A stretch of DNA of 64,000 nt from Bacteroidaceae bacterium (GCA_017469685.1 JAFUFW010000015.1:41710-105709); one strand, 5' to 3'; counted from the first letter of the stretch, positions 6,546 to 15,560 are shown. The notes: generated by a model from the letters alone, not told the origin. Made by a program: numbers and translations.

Positions 6546-9092
6546 ATGAAACAGAGAATCATGGCCCTGTTCCTGCTGTTCTGCGCAGCACATTTCAATT
6601 GTCCATTGTCCATAGTCCACGCACAGACCTTCGACCCCAGCTACAAGATGGCCGGCCCCTACGAAGTGGTGGCGCGCGACGGCGAGTTCCGTCCTACCAA
6701 GGGCGGCAGCGAACGTGATATGCGGGCCGCGTGGGAACTGGCGAAGGCCGGGCACCACGAGAAAGCCTGCGAGATTATCAATGCCTATGCCGACAAGCTG
6801 CAGCGCTTCGAGGGGCACGACGCACCGCTGTGCCTCATTCAGGCCTACTGGCTCTGCCGCGCCATGATGCTTGAGAGCGACCGGCACACGCCGGCCTGGG
6901 GGGCCATGGTGCGTCGCGCCTTCCTTCCAACGATTGATAAGTTCGAGGCCGACAGCCCGTATGCCAACGGCAACTGGGGAGCCATCGTGAACCGTTGTCG
7001 CATGGCCTGCGGCATTTTCCTCAACGACAGCACCGTCTACCACGCTGCCATCGACTATTTCCTCCACGCCAACGACAACGGCGCACTGCCGCACTACGTC
7101 TGCCAGACAGGGCAGTGCCAGGAGACGGGACGTGACCAGGGACACGCACAGCTGGGCCTGGGTGCCATGTGCGACATCTGCGAGATGGCATGGCAGCAAG
7201 GCGACGACCTCTGGGGAGCCCTCGACAACAGACTGATGAAGGGCATAGAATACAGTGCACGCTACAATCTGGGCTACGACGTTACTTTCGAGACGTGGAC
7301 CGACTGCACCGGACTCTACAACGACTGGACGGAACCCGGCGCCATGGGGCGAGGGCGCATCCAGAACATCTACGACCAGCCATACAACCACTACGTAGGC
7401 CGTCGGGGCCTGAAGATGCCTTACACGAAGAAGGTGCTCGCCCTGCAGCGGAAGGCAGAGAAGCAGAACAAGGTGCAGACGGGTCTCGAGTCGAACCAGT
7501 TCAACGTGCCGGGCGTCACCGGCTCCCTCCCTAATGGGGAGGGCGGGGGGAGAGGCCCGCTCCATCAGGTCTTCACCTATCCCGCTGCTGAAGGCGCACC
7601 GCTGAAACACGACTACGATGTCTATGTCTGTCCGCGCGGTTCGAAGGAGTGGACGAGAATAGACACTTATATGGCGAAGGTGAATGCCCCCTATAATCCC
7701 CCGGCGGGGGATAAACAGACAGGCGAGGGAGCAACGCACCCCACCGGGGGGCCACGGGGGGCTCATAAGATCTCCGAGATATCCTATTGCCTCTTCGACT
7801 TCACGGGCGATGTCTTCGTTCGCGTCATCACCAAGAATAAGAAATTCAAGTCGGCCCGCATACGGCCTGACTACCGTGGCACAATAGCCAACGTGCAGAA
7901 CGACAGCACTGTGCAGTTCCTGCTCTTCCAGCCCGAGAACGTCAGCGTGGAGTTCGACGGGAGCATCACTGACAATCTGCTCGTGTTCACCTCCAAGCCT
8001 CCCGTGACCCGCGAGGAGGCCGAGGAGCAGGCGAAGAAGGAAGGACGTCAGTTCATTTACGTCCCCGCCGGCTACTATGATCTTGAAGCCCTCCGCCATG
8101 CTGTTCCCCAATTAGCCAAGGGCGACGGAAACAGGGAAGGCGGCGAGGCCAGTTCCGGAGGCGATGTCCTCGTGCCCTCCAATACCACCCTCTACCTCGC
8201 TCCAGGCTCATACTTCACAGGCACTTATCTCATCAAGAACGCTCACGACGTTAGTATCCTCGGACGAGGCATCGCCCGACCTGCCAACGGCCACAACGGC
8301 TGCTTTGTGTCGCGTAGCCAGCGCGTGCTCGTCGACGGACTTGTAGTTTGCAAATGTCCTGTCGGAGGCTCGGATGGAGTGACCCTTCACGATGTCCGCA
8401 GCATCACCCACCCGGGCTGGGGCGACGGCCTCAACGTGTTTGCTTCCAGCAATGTCCTCTACGACCGCGTCTTCTGCCGCAACAGTGACGACTGCACCAC
8501 GGCCTACGCCACACGCCTTGGCTTCGAAGGGAGCACACGCAATATCCGAATGCGCAACTCCACGCTCTGGGCCGACGTGGCGCACCCGATCTTCATAGGT
8601 CTGCACGGCGCCGCCGCAGGCCCTCACCCGGAGCTGCGCGACACAGTCGAGAACCTTGTCTACGAGAACCTCGACATCATCTGCCAGAGCGAACCGCAGG
8701 TGGACTACCAAGGTTGCATGGCCATCAATGCGGGCGACAACAACCTCGTGCGCAACATCACGTTCGACAACATACGAATAGAGAACATACACCAGGGCAG
8801 CCTGCTGCATGTCAAGGTAGGTTGGAACCAGAAGTACTGCAAGGCTCCCGGCCTGGGCGTAGAGAACATCACCTTCCGCACGATCCGCTACTATGGCGAG
8901 CAGCCTTATATGTCGGTCATCAACGGCTACGATGCCGAGCGCAAGGTCAAGGACATCACGTTCGAAGGTCTGAAGATCAACGGGCGCAAGATCTACGACG
9001 ACATGCCGGGCAAGCCGCGCTGGTACAGCACAGCCGACTACGTCCCCATCTTCGTGGGCAACCACGTCGAGAACCTTGTGTTTAAGAAATAA
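6546..9092 (+). CDS. secreted fusion: alginate-lyase-fold domain plus beta-helix glycosidase
   Basis: This 848-residue exported protein appears to join two catalytic folds. Residues about 25-310 resemble an alginate-lyase-type domain (for example ETGRDQGHAQLGLGAMCDI and WTEPGAMGRGRIQ). Residues about 470-848 form a right-handed beta-helix of GH28-like type, with repeated N-x-x-[IV] ladders and a GDGLNVFASSNV...NSDDCTTAY segment where polygalacturonase-like enzymes keep their catalytic aspartates. The likely target is a uronic-acid-containing plant or algal polysaccharide. Two Gly/Pro-rich inserts (residues about 327-343 and 379-408) derive from GC-rich palindromic repeats. The signal peptide core is again encoded by heptad repeats (6592-6619). 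It follows GH43 by eight bases and ends at a strong terminator. Confidence 0.75.
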   Translation: MKQRIMALFLLFCAAHFNCPLSIVHAQTFDPSYKMAGPYEVVARDGEFRPTKGGSERDMRAAWELAKAGHHEKACEIINAYADKLQRFEGHDAPLCLIQAYWLCRAMMLESDRHTPAWGAMVRRAFLPTIDKFEADSPYANGNWGAIVNRCRMACGIFLNDSTVYHAAIDYFLHANDNGALPHYVCQTGQCQETGRDQGHAQLGLGAMCDICEMAWQQGDDLWGALDNRLMKGIEYSARYNLGYDVTFETWTDCTGLYNDWTEPGAMGRGRIQNIYDQPYNHYVGRRGLKMPYTKKVLALQRKAEKQNKVQTGLESNQFNVPGVTGSLPNGEGGGRGPLHQVFTYPAAEGAPLKHDYDVYVCPRGSKEWTRIDTYMAKVNAPYNPPAGDKQTGEGATHPTGGPRGAHKISEISYCLFDFTGDVFVRVITKNKKFKSARIRPDYRGTIANVQNDSTVQFLLFQPENVSVEFDGSITDNLLVFTSKPPVTREEAEEQAKKEGRQFIYVPAGYYDLEALRHAVPQLAKGDGNREGGEASSGGDVLVPSNTTLYLAPGSYFTGTYLIKNAHDVSILGRGIARPANGHNGCFVSRSQRVLVDGLVVCKCPVGGSDGVTLHDVRSITHPGWGDGLNVFASSNVLYDRVFCRNSDDCTTAYATRLGFEGSTRNIRMRNSTLWADVAHPIFIGLHGAAAGPHPELRDTVENLVYENLDIICQSEPQVDYQGCMAINAGDNNLVRNITFDNIRIENIHQGSLLHVKVGWNQKYCKAPGLGVENITFRTIRYYGEQPYMSVINGYDAERKVKDITFEGLKINGRKIYDDMPGKPRWYSTADYVPIFVGNHVENLVFKK
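6592..6619 (+). repeat. heptad repeat inside signal-peptide coding sequence
   Basis: Units ATTTCAA, TTGTCCA, TTGTCCA and TAGTCCA sit in exact 7-bp register and encode HFNCPLSIVH of the signal peptide. The twelve bases just before, CTGCGCAGCACA, are the same as those before the heptads at 2001. Confidence 0.8.
7521..7765 (+). repeat. two GC-rich palindromic insertions in frame
   Basis: The first, 7521-7557, contains CTCCCTCCCTAATGGGGAG and encodes SLPNGEGGGRG. The second, about 7684-7765, contains CCCCCGGCGGGGG and CCACCGGGGGGCC and encodes a Pro/Gly-rich loop. Both keep the reading frame between the two folds of the fusion enzyme. Confidence 0.6.
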
Positions 9093-9125
9093 AAAAAAGC
9101 CCACCGCACTGGTGGGCTTTTTTTA
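9091..9125. terminator. bidirectional terminator between convergent genes
   Basis: A-run, AGCCCACC, loop GCACT, GGTGGGCT, T-run. The symmetric A and T runs allow it to end both the polysaccharide operon (+) and nadB (-). Confidence 0.9.
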
Positions 9126-9135
9126 TTGTTCTCCC

Positions 9136-10725
9136 TTACTTCTGGTCGTAGGCGTGCTTGGGGTAGTCGACAGTGTAGTGGAGGCCTCGGCTCTCCTTGC
9201 GCTCTATGGCCTGGCGGGTGATGAGGTAACCCACGTTGACCATGTTGCGGAGCTCGCAGATGTCCTTCGAGGCCTTGACGCGCTTGAACAGCTCCTCGGT
9301 CTCCTCGTAGATGATGTCGAGGCGCGTCCATGCGCGATGCAGTCGCAGGTCGGAGCGCACGATGCCTACGTAGTTTGACATTATCTGACCGACCTCCTTC
9401 ATATCCTGCGCTATGAGCACCTTCTCCTCATTGGTCATCGTGCCTTCGTCGTTCCACTCAGGCACCTGGTCGTTGAACGAGTACTCGTCGATGTGTGCTA
9501 TGGAGTGCTCGGCAGCCTTGTCGGCATAGACCACGGCTTCGATAAGCGAGTTCGAGGCGAGGCGGTTGCCGCCATGGAGGCCTGTGCATGAGCACTCGCC
9601 TACGGCGTAGAGGCGGTTGATTGTGGAGCAAGCGTTGAGGTCGACCTTGATGCCTCCGCACATATAGTGGGCGCATGGCACTACGGGTATGTACTGCTTC
9701 GTGATGTCGATGCCTATGCTTAGGCACTTGGCGTAGATGTTTGGGAAGTGGTGTTTCGTCTCTTCGGGGTCCTTGTGGGTCACGTCCAAGCAAACGTGGT
9801 CGATACCATGTATCTTCATCTCCTTGTCGATGGCCCGGGCCACGATGTCGCGCGGAGCGAGCGAGAGGCGCTTGTCATACTTCTGCATGAACTCCTCGCC
9901 GTTGGGCAGTCGGAGGATGCCGCCGTAGCCGCGCATGGCCTCGGTGATGAGATAAGCTGGATGCCTCTCGGACGGGTTGTAGAGCGCCGTGGGGTGGAAC
10001 TGCACGAACTCCATGTCCTTGACGATACCCTTTGCACGATACACCATGGCAATGCCGTCGCCCGTGGCGATGTTGGGGTTGGTTGTTGTGGCGTAGACGG
10101 CGCCTGTGCCGCCAGTGGCCATGAGTGTCACGCGCGAGAGGAAGGTGTCGATTTTCTGCGTGTCGGGGTCGAGGACGTAGGCTCCGTAGCACTCTATGTC
10201 GGTCATGTGGCGGTTCACTTCTTTTTCTAAATGGTGCTGGGTGATGATCTCCACGGCGAAATGGTTCTCGAGCACGGTGATGCGCTTGTCGGCGCGCACG
10301 GCGCGGATGAGGCCCTGCTGAATCTCGTGGCCTGTGTCGTCGGCATGGTGAAGGATGCGGAACTCGGAGTGTCCGCCCTCGCGATGGAGGTCGAACTCGC
10401 CGGCCTCGTTCTTGTCGAAGTTGACGCCCCACTTCACCAGGTCGGCTATGCCGTCGGGCGCGTTCTTGACAACCTGCTCCACGGCTGCAGGGTCGCTGAT
10501 GTAGTCGCCGGCGACCATGGTGTCGTGGATATGCTTCTCGAAGTTGTCCACCTTGAGGTTCGTCACCGAAGCGACGCCACCCTGGGCCTTGTCGGTGTTG
10601 GCCTCGTCGATGGTGGTTTTGCAGATGAGCGCTACCTTGCCCTTGCCGCTTTGCGCGACCTTGAGGGCATAACTCATTCCGGCCACGCCCGAGCCGATGA
10701 TGAGGAAGTCGAATTTACGGATCAT
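9136..10725 (-). CDS. nadB: L-aspartate oxidase
   Basis: This flavoenzyme oxidises L-aspartate to iminoaspartate, the first step of de novo NAD synthesis; NadA (33608-34561) takes the product on. The 529 residues begin with the FAD-binding motif IIGSGVAGMSYAL (8-20). The family signatures HREGGHSEFRILHHADDTG and EFVQFHPTAL are present, and length is normal for NadB. A fumarate reductase flavoprotein would be longer and would sit beside iron-sulfur and membrane subunits, which are absent. The gene is transcribed alone leftward from a TAnnTTTG promoter at 10766-10773 and shares a terminator with the convergent polysaccharide operon. Confidence 0.95.
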   Translation of the reverse strand: MIRKFDFLIIGSGVAGMSYALKVAQSGKGKVALICKTTIDEANTDKAQGGVASVTNLKVDNFEKHIHDTMVAGDYISDPAAVEQVVKNAPDGIADLVKWGVNFDKNEAGEFDLHREGGHSEFRILHHADDTGHEIQQGLIRAVRADKRITVLENHFAVEIITQHHLEKEVNRHMTDIECYGAYVLDPDTQKIDTFLSRVTLMATGGTGAVYATTTNPNIATGDGIAMVYRAKGIVKDMEFVQFHPTALYNPSERHPAYLITEAMRGYGGILRLPNGEEFMQKYDKRLSLAPRDIVARAIDKEMKIHGIDHVCLDVTHKDPEETKHHFPNIYAKCLSIGIDITKQYIPVVPCAHYMCGGIKVDLNACSTINRLYAVGECSCTGLHGGNRLASNSLIEAVVYADKAAEHSIAHIDEYSFNDQVPEWNDEGTMTNEEKVLIAQDMKEVGQIMSNYVGIVRSDLRLHRAWTRLDIIYEETEELFKRVKASKDICELRNMVNVGYLITRQAIERKESRGLHYTVDYPKHAYDQK

Positions 10726-10765
10726 GATATTTTCTTTTTTCGATGATACACTCTTAAACCGCTGG

Positions 10766-10807
10766 CAAAAATAGTAAAAGATTAGGGATTAGGGATAAGG
10801 GATAAAG
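10766..10807 (-). promoter_or_regulatory. nadB promoter abutting GATTAGG heptads
   Basis: On the minus strand TATTTTTG (10766-10773) fits TAnnTTTG. Immediately upstream, where a -33 box would be, lie CTAATCC-type heptads (10775-10807). The same arrangement occurs at four other promoters (44.65, 44.78, 58.74 and 58.86 kb). Confidence 0.65.
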
Positions 10808-10943
10808 TTTTTTTTTGTTGGAAGGGTAAAAATCGTTCGTATAATACGGCGGGAACAGAAAAAAGTTTCCTTTCGGGGGAGATGCGGCCGATGGACGTGA
10901 GGATAGTTTTTGAGGCATCGGGTGAAAAAAACAGAGTGGAAAG

Positions 10944-10973
10944 TTGAAAGATGACAGGAAATGCGTATCTTTG
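10944..10973 (+). promoter_or_regulatory. promoter of the PBP4-type gene
   Basis: TTG at 10944-10946 and TATCTTTG at 10966-10973, 19 bp apart. The start codon lies 17 bases further on. Confidence 0.7.
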
Positions 10974-10990
10974 CAGAGAAATAAGAAAAC

Positions 10991-12349
10991 ATGACAAAGA
11001 TGATGAAGAAGTTGTTCCGCTACACATTAATTAATATAGTGGCTGCCGGGCTTCTCTGCCTCGGAGCCTGCAAGAGCAGCGAGCGCGTGCGCCGCAGCAG
11101 CTATCAGCCCGACGGCGCACATGCGCCTGCCCTGACGTCGGAGCTTCTACAGATGGGCGAGACGCCCTCGCAGCATGCACAGCCAGCGATAGTCAGCGCA
11201 CCCGCATTGTCGCCCTTGCAGCAGAAGCTCGAGGAGATACTGCGCGACAGCGTTCTGGAGACTACGCAGGCGGGCATCGACATCATTGACCTCACTACGG
11301 GCGAGCGCCTCTACAGCCGCGGTGAGCGCCAGCGCTTGCGCCCCGCTTCGTCGGAAAAGATGGTCACGGCCATCGCCGCCCTCGACGTGCTGGGCCCGCA
11401 GCATGCGTTCACCACTCAACTGCTCTCGACCGCAGCCATAGAGGGAGGTGTGCTGCGCGGCGACCTCTACGTGCGGGGCACTATGGATCCACTGCTTTCG
11501 GCGGCCGATGTGCGGGCGCTCGTAGGCCAGCTGCGCAACGCAGGAGTGCGCTCCGTCAGCGGCCGGCTGATTGCCGACGCATCGTTCAAGGACAGCGACG
11601 AGCTGGGCTGGGGCTGGTGCTGGGACGACGACAACCCGACGCTCTCGCCCCTGCTGTGCGGCGGCAAGCCCCGGCTGGTCGATGAGCTACAGGCTGCGCT
11701 CCGAACCGCTGGCATACGCACGGCAGCGCTCTCGGTGGGCACTACGCCTGCATCGGCACGGGTGCTGGCTGAGAAACGGCGCCCGCTGACCGAGGTGCTG
11801 CAGCGCATGATGAAGGAGAGCGACAACCTGTGCGCCGAGTCAGTGTTCTATCAGCTGGCACCACTCGGGGCGGCGGCCGCAGCAAAAGGCGGCAAGTCCT
11901 ACAGCCGCAAGCAGGCTGTGGCGGTCGTCAGCGCCGTGATAGACCATGCCTACGAGACGGCGCCCATAGGCTTAGGGCTGCCGCCAGTGGCCTCTACGAT
12001 TGCCGACGGCAGCGGCCTCTCGCTCTACAACTATCAGACGCCCGAGACCTTCACCCGCCTTCTGACCTACGCCGCCCTGCGACAGGAACAGATTCTAACG
12101 CCCCTGCTCGCTTCGCTGCCCATAGCTGCCGTCGACGGCACTCTGAAAAAGCGCATGGCAGGCACGGCGGCGGCGGGCAACGTAAGAGCCAAGACGGGCT
12201 CGGTGAGCGCCGTGTCGACGCTCGTGGGCTACACCACACAGCTCTCCACAGGCCACCTCATAGCCTTCGCCATCATGAACCAAGGCCTGCGCACTATGGC
12301 CGAAGGGCGCCAGCTGCAGGACCGCATCTGCTGTGTACTCAGCGAGTAA
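10991..12349 (+). CDS. dacB: D-alanyl-D-alanine carboxypeptidase/endopeptidase, PBP4 type, lipoprotein
   Basis: This enzyme trims or cleaves peptidoglycan cross-links in the periplasm. The 452 residues carry all three serine active-site motifs: SSEK (120-123), SDN in KESDNLCAES, and KTG in RAKTGSVS near the C-terminus. A lipoprotein signal ends at LGAC with the lipidated cysteine at residue 27, so the protein should be membrane-anchored. The large insertion between the SxxK and SxN motifs is typical of the PBP4/DacB class. The gene stands alone with its own promoter (10944-10973) and is convergent with cysE. Confidence 0.92.
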   Translation: MTKMMKKLFRYTLINIVAAGLLCLGACKSSERVRRSSYQPDGAHAPALTSELLQMGETPSQHAQPAIVSAPALSPLQQKLEEILRDSVLETTQAGIDIIDLTTGERLYSRGERQRLRPASSEKMVTAIAALDVLGPQHAFTTQLLSTAAIEGGVLRGDLYVRGTMDPLLSAADVRALVGQLRNAGVRSVSGRLIADASFKDSDELGWGWCWDDDNPTLSPLLCGGKPRLVDELQAALRTAGIRTAALSVGTTPASARVLAEKRRPLTEVLQRMMKESDNLCAESVFYQLAPLGAAAAAKGGKSYSRKQAVAVVSAVIDHAYETAPIGLGLPPVASTIADGSGLSLYNYQTPETFTRLLTYAALRQEQILTPLLASLPIAAVDGTLKKRMAGTAAAGNVRAKTGSVSAVSTLVGYTTQLSTGHLIAFAIMNQGLRTMAEGRQLQDRICCVLSE

Positions 12350-12400
12350 ATCAGGAACTGGCCGGAGTCAGCGCAGATTCTGTTGCCCCACAAAAAATCA

Positions 12401-12485
12401 TAAGCCCAAGGGTTGAAAACAGGCCGGTCCGGTGCCCCATAAAAAACCCTTGGCCAAAAACGTCATAACCCTTAAGGGTTTTTTC
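12401..12485. repeat. degenerate 22-bp-period palindrome array (array 1)
   Basis: One perfect AACCCTTAAGGGTT (12467-12480) is followed by a T run. Upstream lie degraded units AACCCTTGG (centre near 12451.5), CCGGTCCGG (near 12428) and AAGCCCAAGGGTT (near 12408), spaced about 20-23 bp. It sits between the convergent dacB and cysE genes and may act as a terminator. Confidence 0.65.
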
Positions 12486-12550
12486 GTATGGCTCTAAGCT
12501 AAGTCATCAACTCCCCCCGATAAGACTATTCCAACTTAGGGACTGAACCA

Positions 12551-13405
12551 CTAAATGCAGCTTTCGGGGCTGCCTTTCTGCCCTAAATATTCCTCGGGGC
12601 GCACCTGGCGCACCTGCGAGTATGGCGGCACGTCGTGGGTTATCCAAAGGTTACCTCCGATGACCGAGTGGTGGCCTATGCGTATGCGCCCGAGCAGCGA
12701 GGTGTTGGAATACACGGTGACGTAGTCCTCCACGATTGGGTGACGCGGAAGGTCCTTCGGGCGGCCTTCGCTGTCGAGGTCGAAATGCCGGGCGCCAAGG
12801 GTGACGCCCTGATAGACCATGACGTGCGTGCCAATGATGGCCGTTGCGCCGATGACGATGCCCGTGCCATGGTCTATGCCGAAAGCTGGCCCTATCTGCG
12901 CGGCGGGATGAATGTCGATGCCGGTGGTGGAGTGGGCGCGCTCAGTGATGATGCGCGGCAGCAATGGCACGCCGAGCCCGTGCAGGGCGTGGGCCACACG
13001 ATAGTGGAGCATGGCTGTGAAGGCAGGATAGCAGCACATCACCTCGATGTAGGACGTGGCGGCAGGGTCGTTGACCGTGGCCGCCTGTATGTCGGCCCGC
13101 AGGAGTTCGGCAATGCGCGGCAGGCATTCCATAAAGGAGCGGGCGGCGGCAGCAGCGTCAACATCAGCCGCCGAGACACTACCTACGGCCGCTGAGGCCG
13201 ATGCCTGATTGTCGCCGAGCGCGGAGAAGCCGCTCAGCGGGAAAACGGCAGCCTGCAGTGCTGCACGTATGTGCCCCTCAAGGCAGAGAGTCAGCCGGCG
13301 CTCGTCGGCGTTGCCGAACACTTCGGGAAACAACACGCTGCGCACCATTCCAAGCAGGGCGTCGACATCAGCCTGAGAAGGCAAATGAAATTCGTTGATG
13401 GCCAT
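12551..13405 (-). CDS. cysE: serine O-acetyltransferase
   Basis: Transfers acetyl from acetyl-CoA to L-serine, giving O-acetylserine for cysteine synthesis. In this 284-residue protein, residues about 60-150 are the helical N-terminal domain. From about 160 a left-handed beta-helix of hexapeptide repeats follows, with the active-site segment FGIDHGTGIVIGATAIIG and then VYQGVTLGARHF. The ATG at 13405 is preferred to a GTG nine bases upstream. A minus-strand TAGTTTTG (13425-13432) fits the promoter consensus. No sulfur-assimilation neighbours are present, so it is probably a stand-alone gene. Confidence 0.93.
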   Translation of the reverse strand: MAINEFHLPSQADVDALLGMVRSVLFPEVFGNADERRLTLCLEGHIRAALQAAVFPLSGFSALGDNQASASAAVGSVSAADVDAAAAARSFMECLPRIAELLRADIQAATVNDPAATSYIEVMCCYPAFTAMLHYRVAHALHGLGVPLLPRIITERAHSTTGIDIHPAAQIGPAFGIDHGTGIVIGATAIIGTHVMVYQGVTLGARHFDLDSEGRPKDLPRHPIVEDYVTVYSNTSLLGRIRIGHHSVIGGNLWITHDVPPYSQVRQVRPEEYLGQKGSPESCI

Positions 13406-13514
13406 ATTACTCACGTTTCGCCAGCAAAACTATGGAAAAAAAAGCCAAAACCGGTGAATGACGTGGTTTTTAAACAAATAATTGCTGATTAATTGATTTT
13501 TATTAGCTGATTAT

Positions 13515-13545
13515 TTTGCCGTTACGATAAAATACCCTATTTTTG
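13515..13545 (+). promoter_or_regulatory. promoter of the rimP-nusA-infB operon
   Basis: TTTG at 13515-13518 and TATTTTTG at 13538-13545, 19 bp apart. The transcript leader of over 100 bases can fold a stem GAAGCGA/TCGCTTC shortly after the start, a place where control of the operon could act. Confidence 0.7.
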
Positions 13546-13667
13546 CAGCGCAAACGTGAGGAAGCGAGGGGCCGCAACGGTTCTTCGCTTCACTGTTAAA
13601 AAGGATTAGGGATGAACCCTTTCTTTCATAAAAGAATCACTAAGGATTATATCATATATTATTCAGA

Positions 13668-14135
13668 ATGATCGACAAGCAAAAAGTGAATGAGCTCGTA
13701 GAGCAATGGCTCGACGGCAAAGATTATTTCCTCACCGACCTCACGGTGACGCCCGACGACTGCATCACCGTAGAAATCGACCACGCCGACGGCGTTTGGA
13801 TTGACGATTGCGTGCAACTCTCACGCTTCATCGAGGACCACCTCAACCGCGACGAGGAGGACTACGAACTCGAAGTGGGAAGCGCCGGACTGGGACAGCC
13901 CTTCAAGGTGCTGCGCCAATGGCAGAACCACGTAGGCAAAGAAGTAGAAATCATCACTGCCGACGGCCGAAAGCTTAAAGGTATGCTCAAGGCTGCCGAC
14001 ACTGACAACCTCACACTCACCACACGCCAGAAAGTGCTGCCCGAAGGGCGCAAGCGCCCTGTCATGCAGGACGTCGACGTAGAGATGCCCATGAGCGAGG
14101 TAAAGAGCGGACGATACATCATCGACTTTAAATAA
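13668..14135 (+). CDS. rimP: ribosome maturation factor RimP
   Basis: A 155-residue cytoplasmic protein needed for maturation of the small ribosomal subunit. The N-terminal domain ends with EVGSAGLGQPFKVLRQWQNHVGKEVEI, the family signature (written here in two overlapping parts: EVGSAGLGQPFKV and RQWQNHVGKEVEI), and leads into an Sm-like C-terminal domain. The length is usual. It is the first gene of the conserved rimP-nusA-infB operon, with nusA starting 14 bases after its stop, which strongly supports the call. Confidence 0.93.
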   Translation: MIDKQKVNELVEQWLDGKDYFLTDLTVTPDDCITVEIDHADGVWIDDCVQLSRFIEDHLNRDEEDYELEVGSAGLGQPFKVLRQWQNHVGKEVEIITADGRKLKGMLKAADTDNLTLTTRQKVLPEGRKRPVMQDVDVEMPMSEVKSGRYIIDFK

Positions 14136-14149
14136 AATAATTATAATAC

Positions 14150-15442
14150 ATGGCAAAGAAACAGACAAATGCGCTCATCGACTCCTTCGCAGAGTTCAAA
14201 GAGACAAAGAACATCGACCGCGCTACACTCGTAAGCGTGCTCGAAGAGAGCTTCCGTAACGTCATCGCCAAGATGCAAGGCACCGACGAGAACTACGACG
14301 TCATCGTGAACCCCGACAAGGGCGACTTCGAAATCTATCGCAACCGAACCGTCGTGGAGGACGACAACGTCGAGGACCCCAACATGCAGATAAGCCTCAC
14401 CGAGGCCCGGCAGATTGCCGACGACTACGAGGTTGGCGAGGACGTCTCAGAGCCCGTGGACTTCTCCAAGTTCGGCCGCCGCGCCATACTGACACTGCGC
14501 CAGACACTGGCTTCGCGCATCCTCGAGCTGGAGCACGACGCCCTCTACAACAAATACAAAGACATGGTCGGCGACATCATCTCTGCCGAAGTCTACCAAG
14601 TATGGCACAAGGAAGTGCTGCTGCTCGACGAAGAAGGCAACGAGCTACTGCTTCCCAAGGGCGAACAGATACCCGGCGACTTCTTCCGCAAAGGCGAACC
14701 CGCACGCGCCGTAATAGCACGCGTAGATAACTCCACGGGCAATCCCAAGATAATACTCTCCCGCACCAGCCCCGTATTCCTGCAGCGACTGCTCGAAGCT
14801 GAGGTGCCCGAGATAGCCGAAGGCATCATCTCTATACGAAAGATAGCACGCGTGCCAGGCGAGAGAGCCAAGATTGCCGTCGAAAGCTACGACGACCGCG
14901 TAGACCCTGTAGGAGCTTGCGTAGGCGTACGAGGCAGCCGCGTCCACGGCATCGTGCGTGAGCTGCGAGGCGAGAACCTCGACGTCATACAATGGACCTC
15001 CAACCCACAACTGCTCATCACCCGAGCACTCGGACCCGCACAAATCAACAGCATCAACCTCGACGAGGCACAGAAACACTGCGAGGTCTACCTCGAGCCC
15101 GATCAGGTTAGCCTCGCCATCGGTAAGGGCGGACTCAACATACGCCTCGCATCAATGCTCACCGACACCGTAATCGACGTATATCGCGAAGTACCCGAAG
15201 GCGAAAGCGAGGAACTCGGCGACGACATACACCTCGACGACTTCAAGGACGAAATCGACGAGTGGGTCATAGAAGAGCTTAAGAACAACGGCTGGACCAC
15301 GGCACGCTCAGTACTCGAGGCCCCGCGCGAGATGCTCATCAAGAACGCCGACCTCGAGGAAGAGACCGTCGACGAGGTGCTACGCATTCTCAAGGCCGAA
15401 TTCCCCGACGAGGAAGAAGGCAGCGAGGCTGCCGAAAATTGA
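14150..15442 (+). CDS. nusA: transcription termination/antitermination factor NusA
   Basis: NusA binds RNA polymerase and modulates pausing, termination and antitermination. The 430-residue protein shows the NusA N-terminal domain, an S1 domain (about 135-200), and two KH domains with the diagnostic SYDDRVDPVGACVGVRGSR and ISLAIGKGGLNIRLA-like segments. An acidic tail follows. The stop codon lies inside the left arm of a heptad inverted repeat (15436-15556), which separates it from infB. It is co-transcribed with rimP. Confidence 0.95.
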   Translation: MAKKQTNALIDSFAEFKETKNIDRATLVSVLEESFRNVIAKMQGTDENYDVIVNPDKGDFEIYRNRTVVEDDNVEDPNMQISLTEARQIADDYEVGEDVSEPVDFSKFGRRAILTLRQTLASRILELEHDALYNKYKDMVGDIISAEVYQVWHKEVLLLDEEGNELLLPKGEQIPGDFFRKGEPARAVIARVDNSTGNPKIILSRTSPVFLQRLLEAEVPEIAEGIISIRKIARVPGERAKIAVESYDDRVDPVGACVGVRGSRVHGIVRELRGENLDVIQWTSNPQLLITRALGPAQINSINLDEAQKHCEVYLEPDQVSLAIGKGGLNIRLASMLTDTVIDVYREVPEGESEELGDDIHLDDFKDEIDEWVIEELKNNGWTTARSVLEAPREMLIKNADLEEETVDEVLRILKAEFPDEEEGSEAAEN

Positions 15443-15556
15443 AAGATTGAGAAATTGAAACATTGAAGGTTTCCAAGACCTCAACAGTTAACACCTTTCA
15501 ATCCCATAATCATTCTTTCAATTTTTCAATTTTCAATTTCCAATTCTCAATTTCAA
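15436..15556. repeat. heptad inverted repeat between nusA and infB
   Basis: The left arm (about 15436-15468) is made of TTGAAA-type units and contains the nusA stop codon. The right arm (about 15506-15556) is made of TTTTCAA, TTTCCAA and TTCTCAA units. The two are imperfect reverse complements and could fold in the mRNA just before the infB start at 15561. Confidence 0.75.
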
Positions 15557-15560
15557 GCTT

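Noticed and set aside
6378-8111. 577-codon minus-strand reading frame opposite the GH43 and fusion enzyme genes
   Set aside because: It has no recognisable motifs or signal and overlaps two well-supported enzymes; long antisense frames are expected from the GC-rich third positions here.
9136-10725. Fumarate reductase flavoprotein instead of NadB
   Set aside because: Length about 530, no iron-sulfur or membrane subunit genes adjacent, and aspartate oxidase signatures present.
13552-13667. Riboswitch in the leader of the rimP operon
   Set aside because: Only a simple stem GAAGCGA/TCGCTTC is visible; no conserved riboswitch core was recognised.
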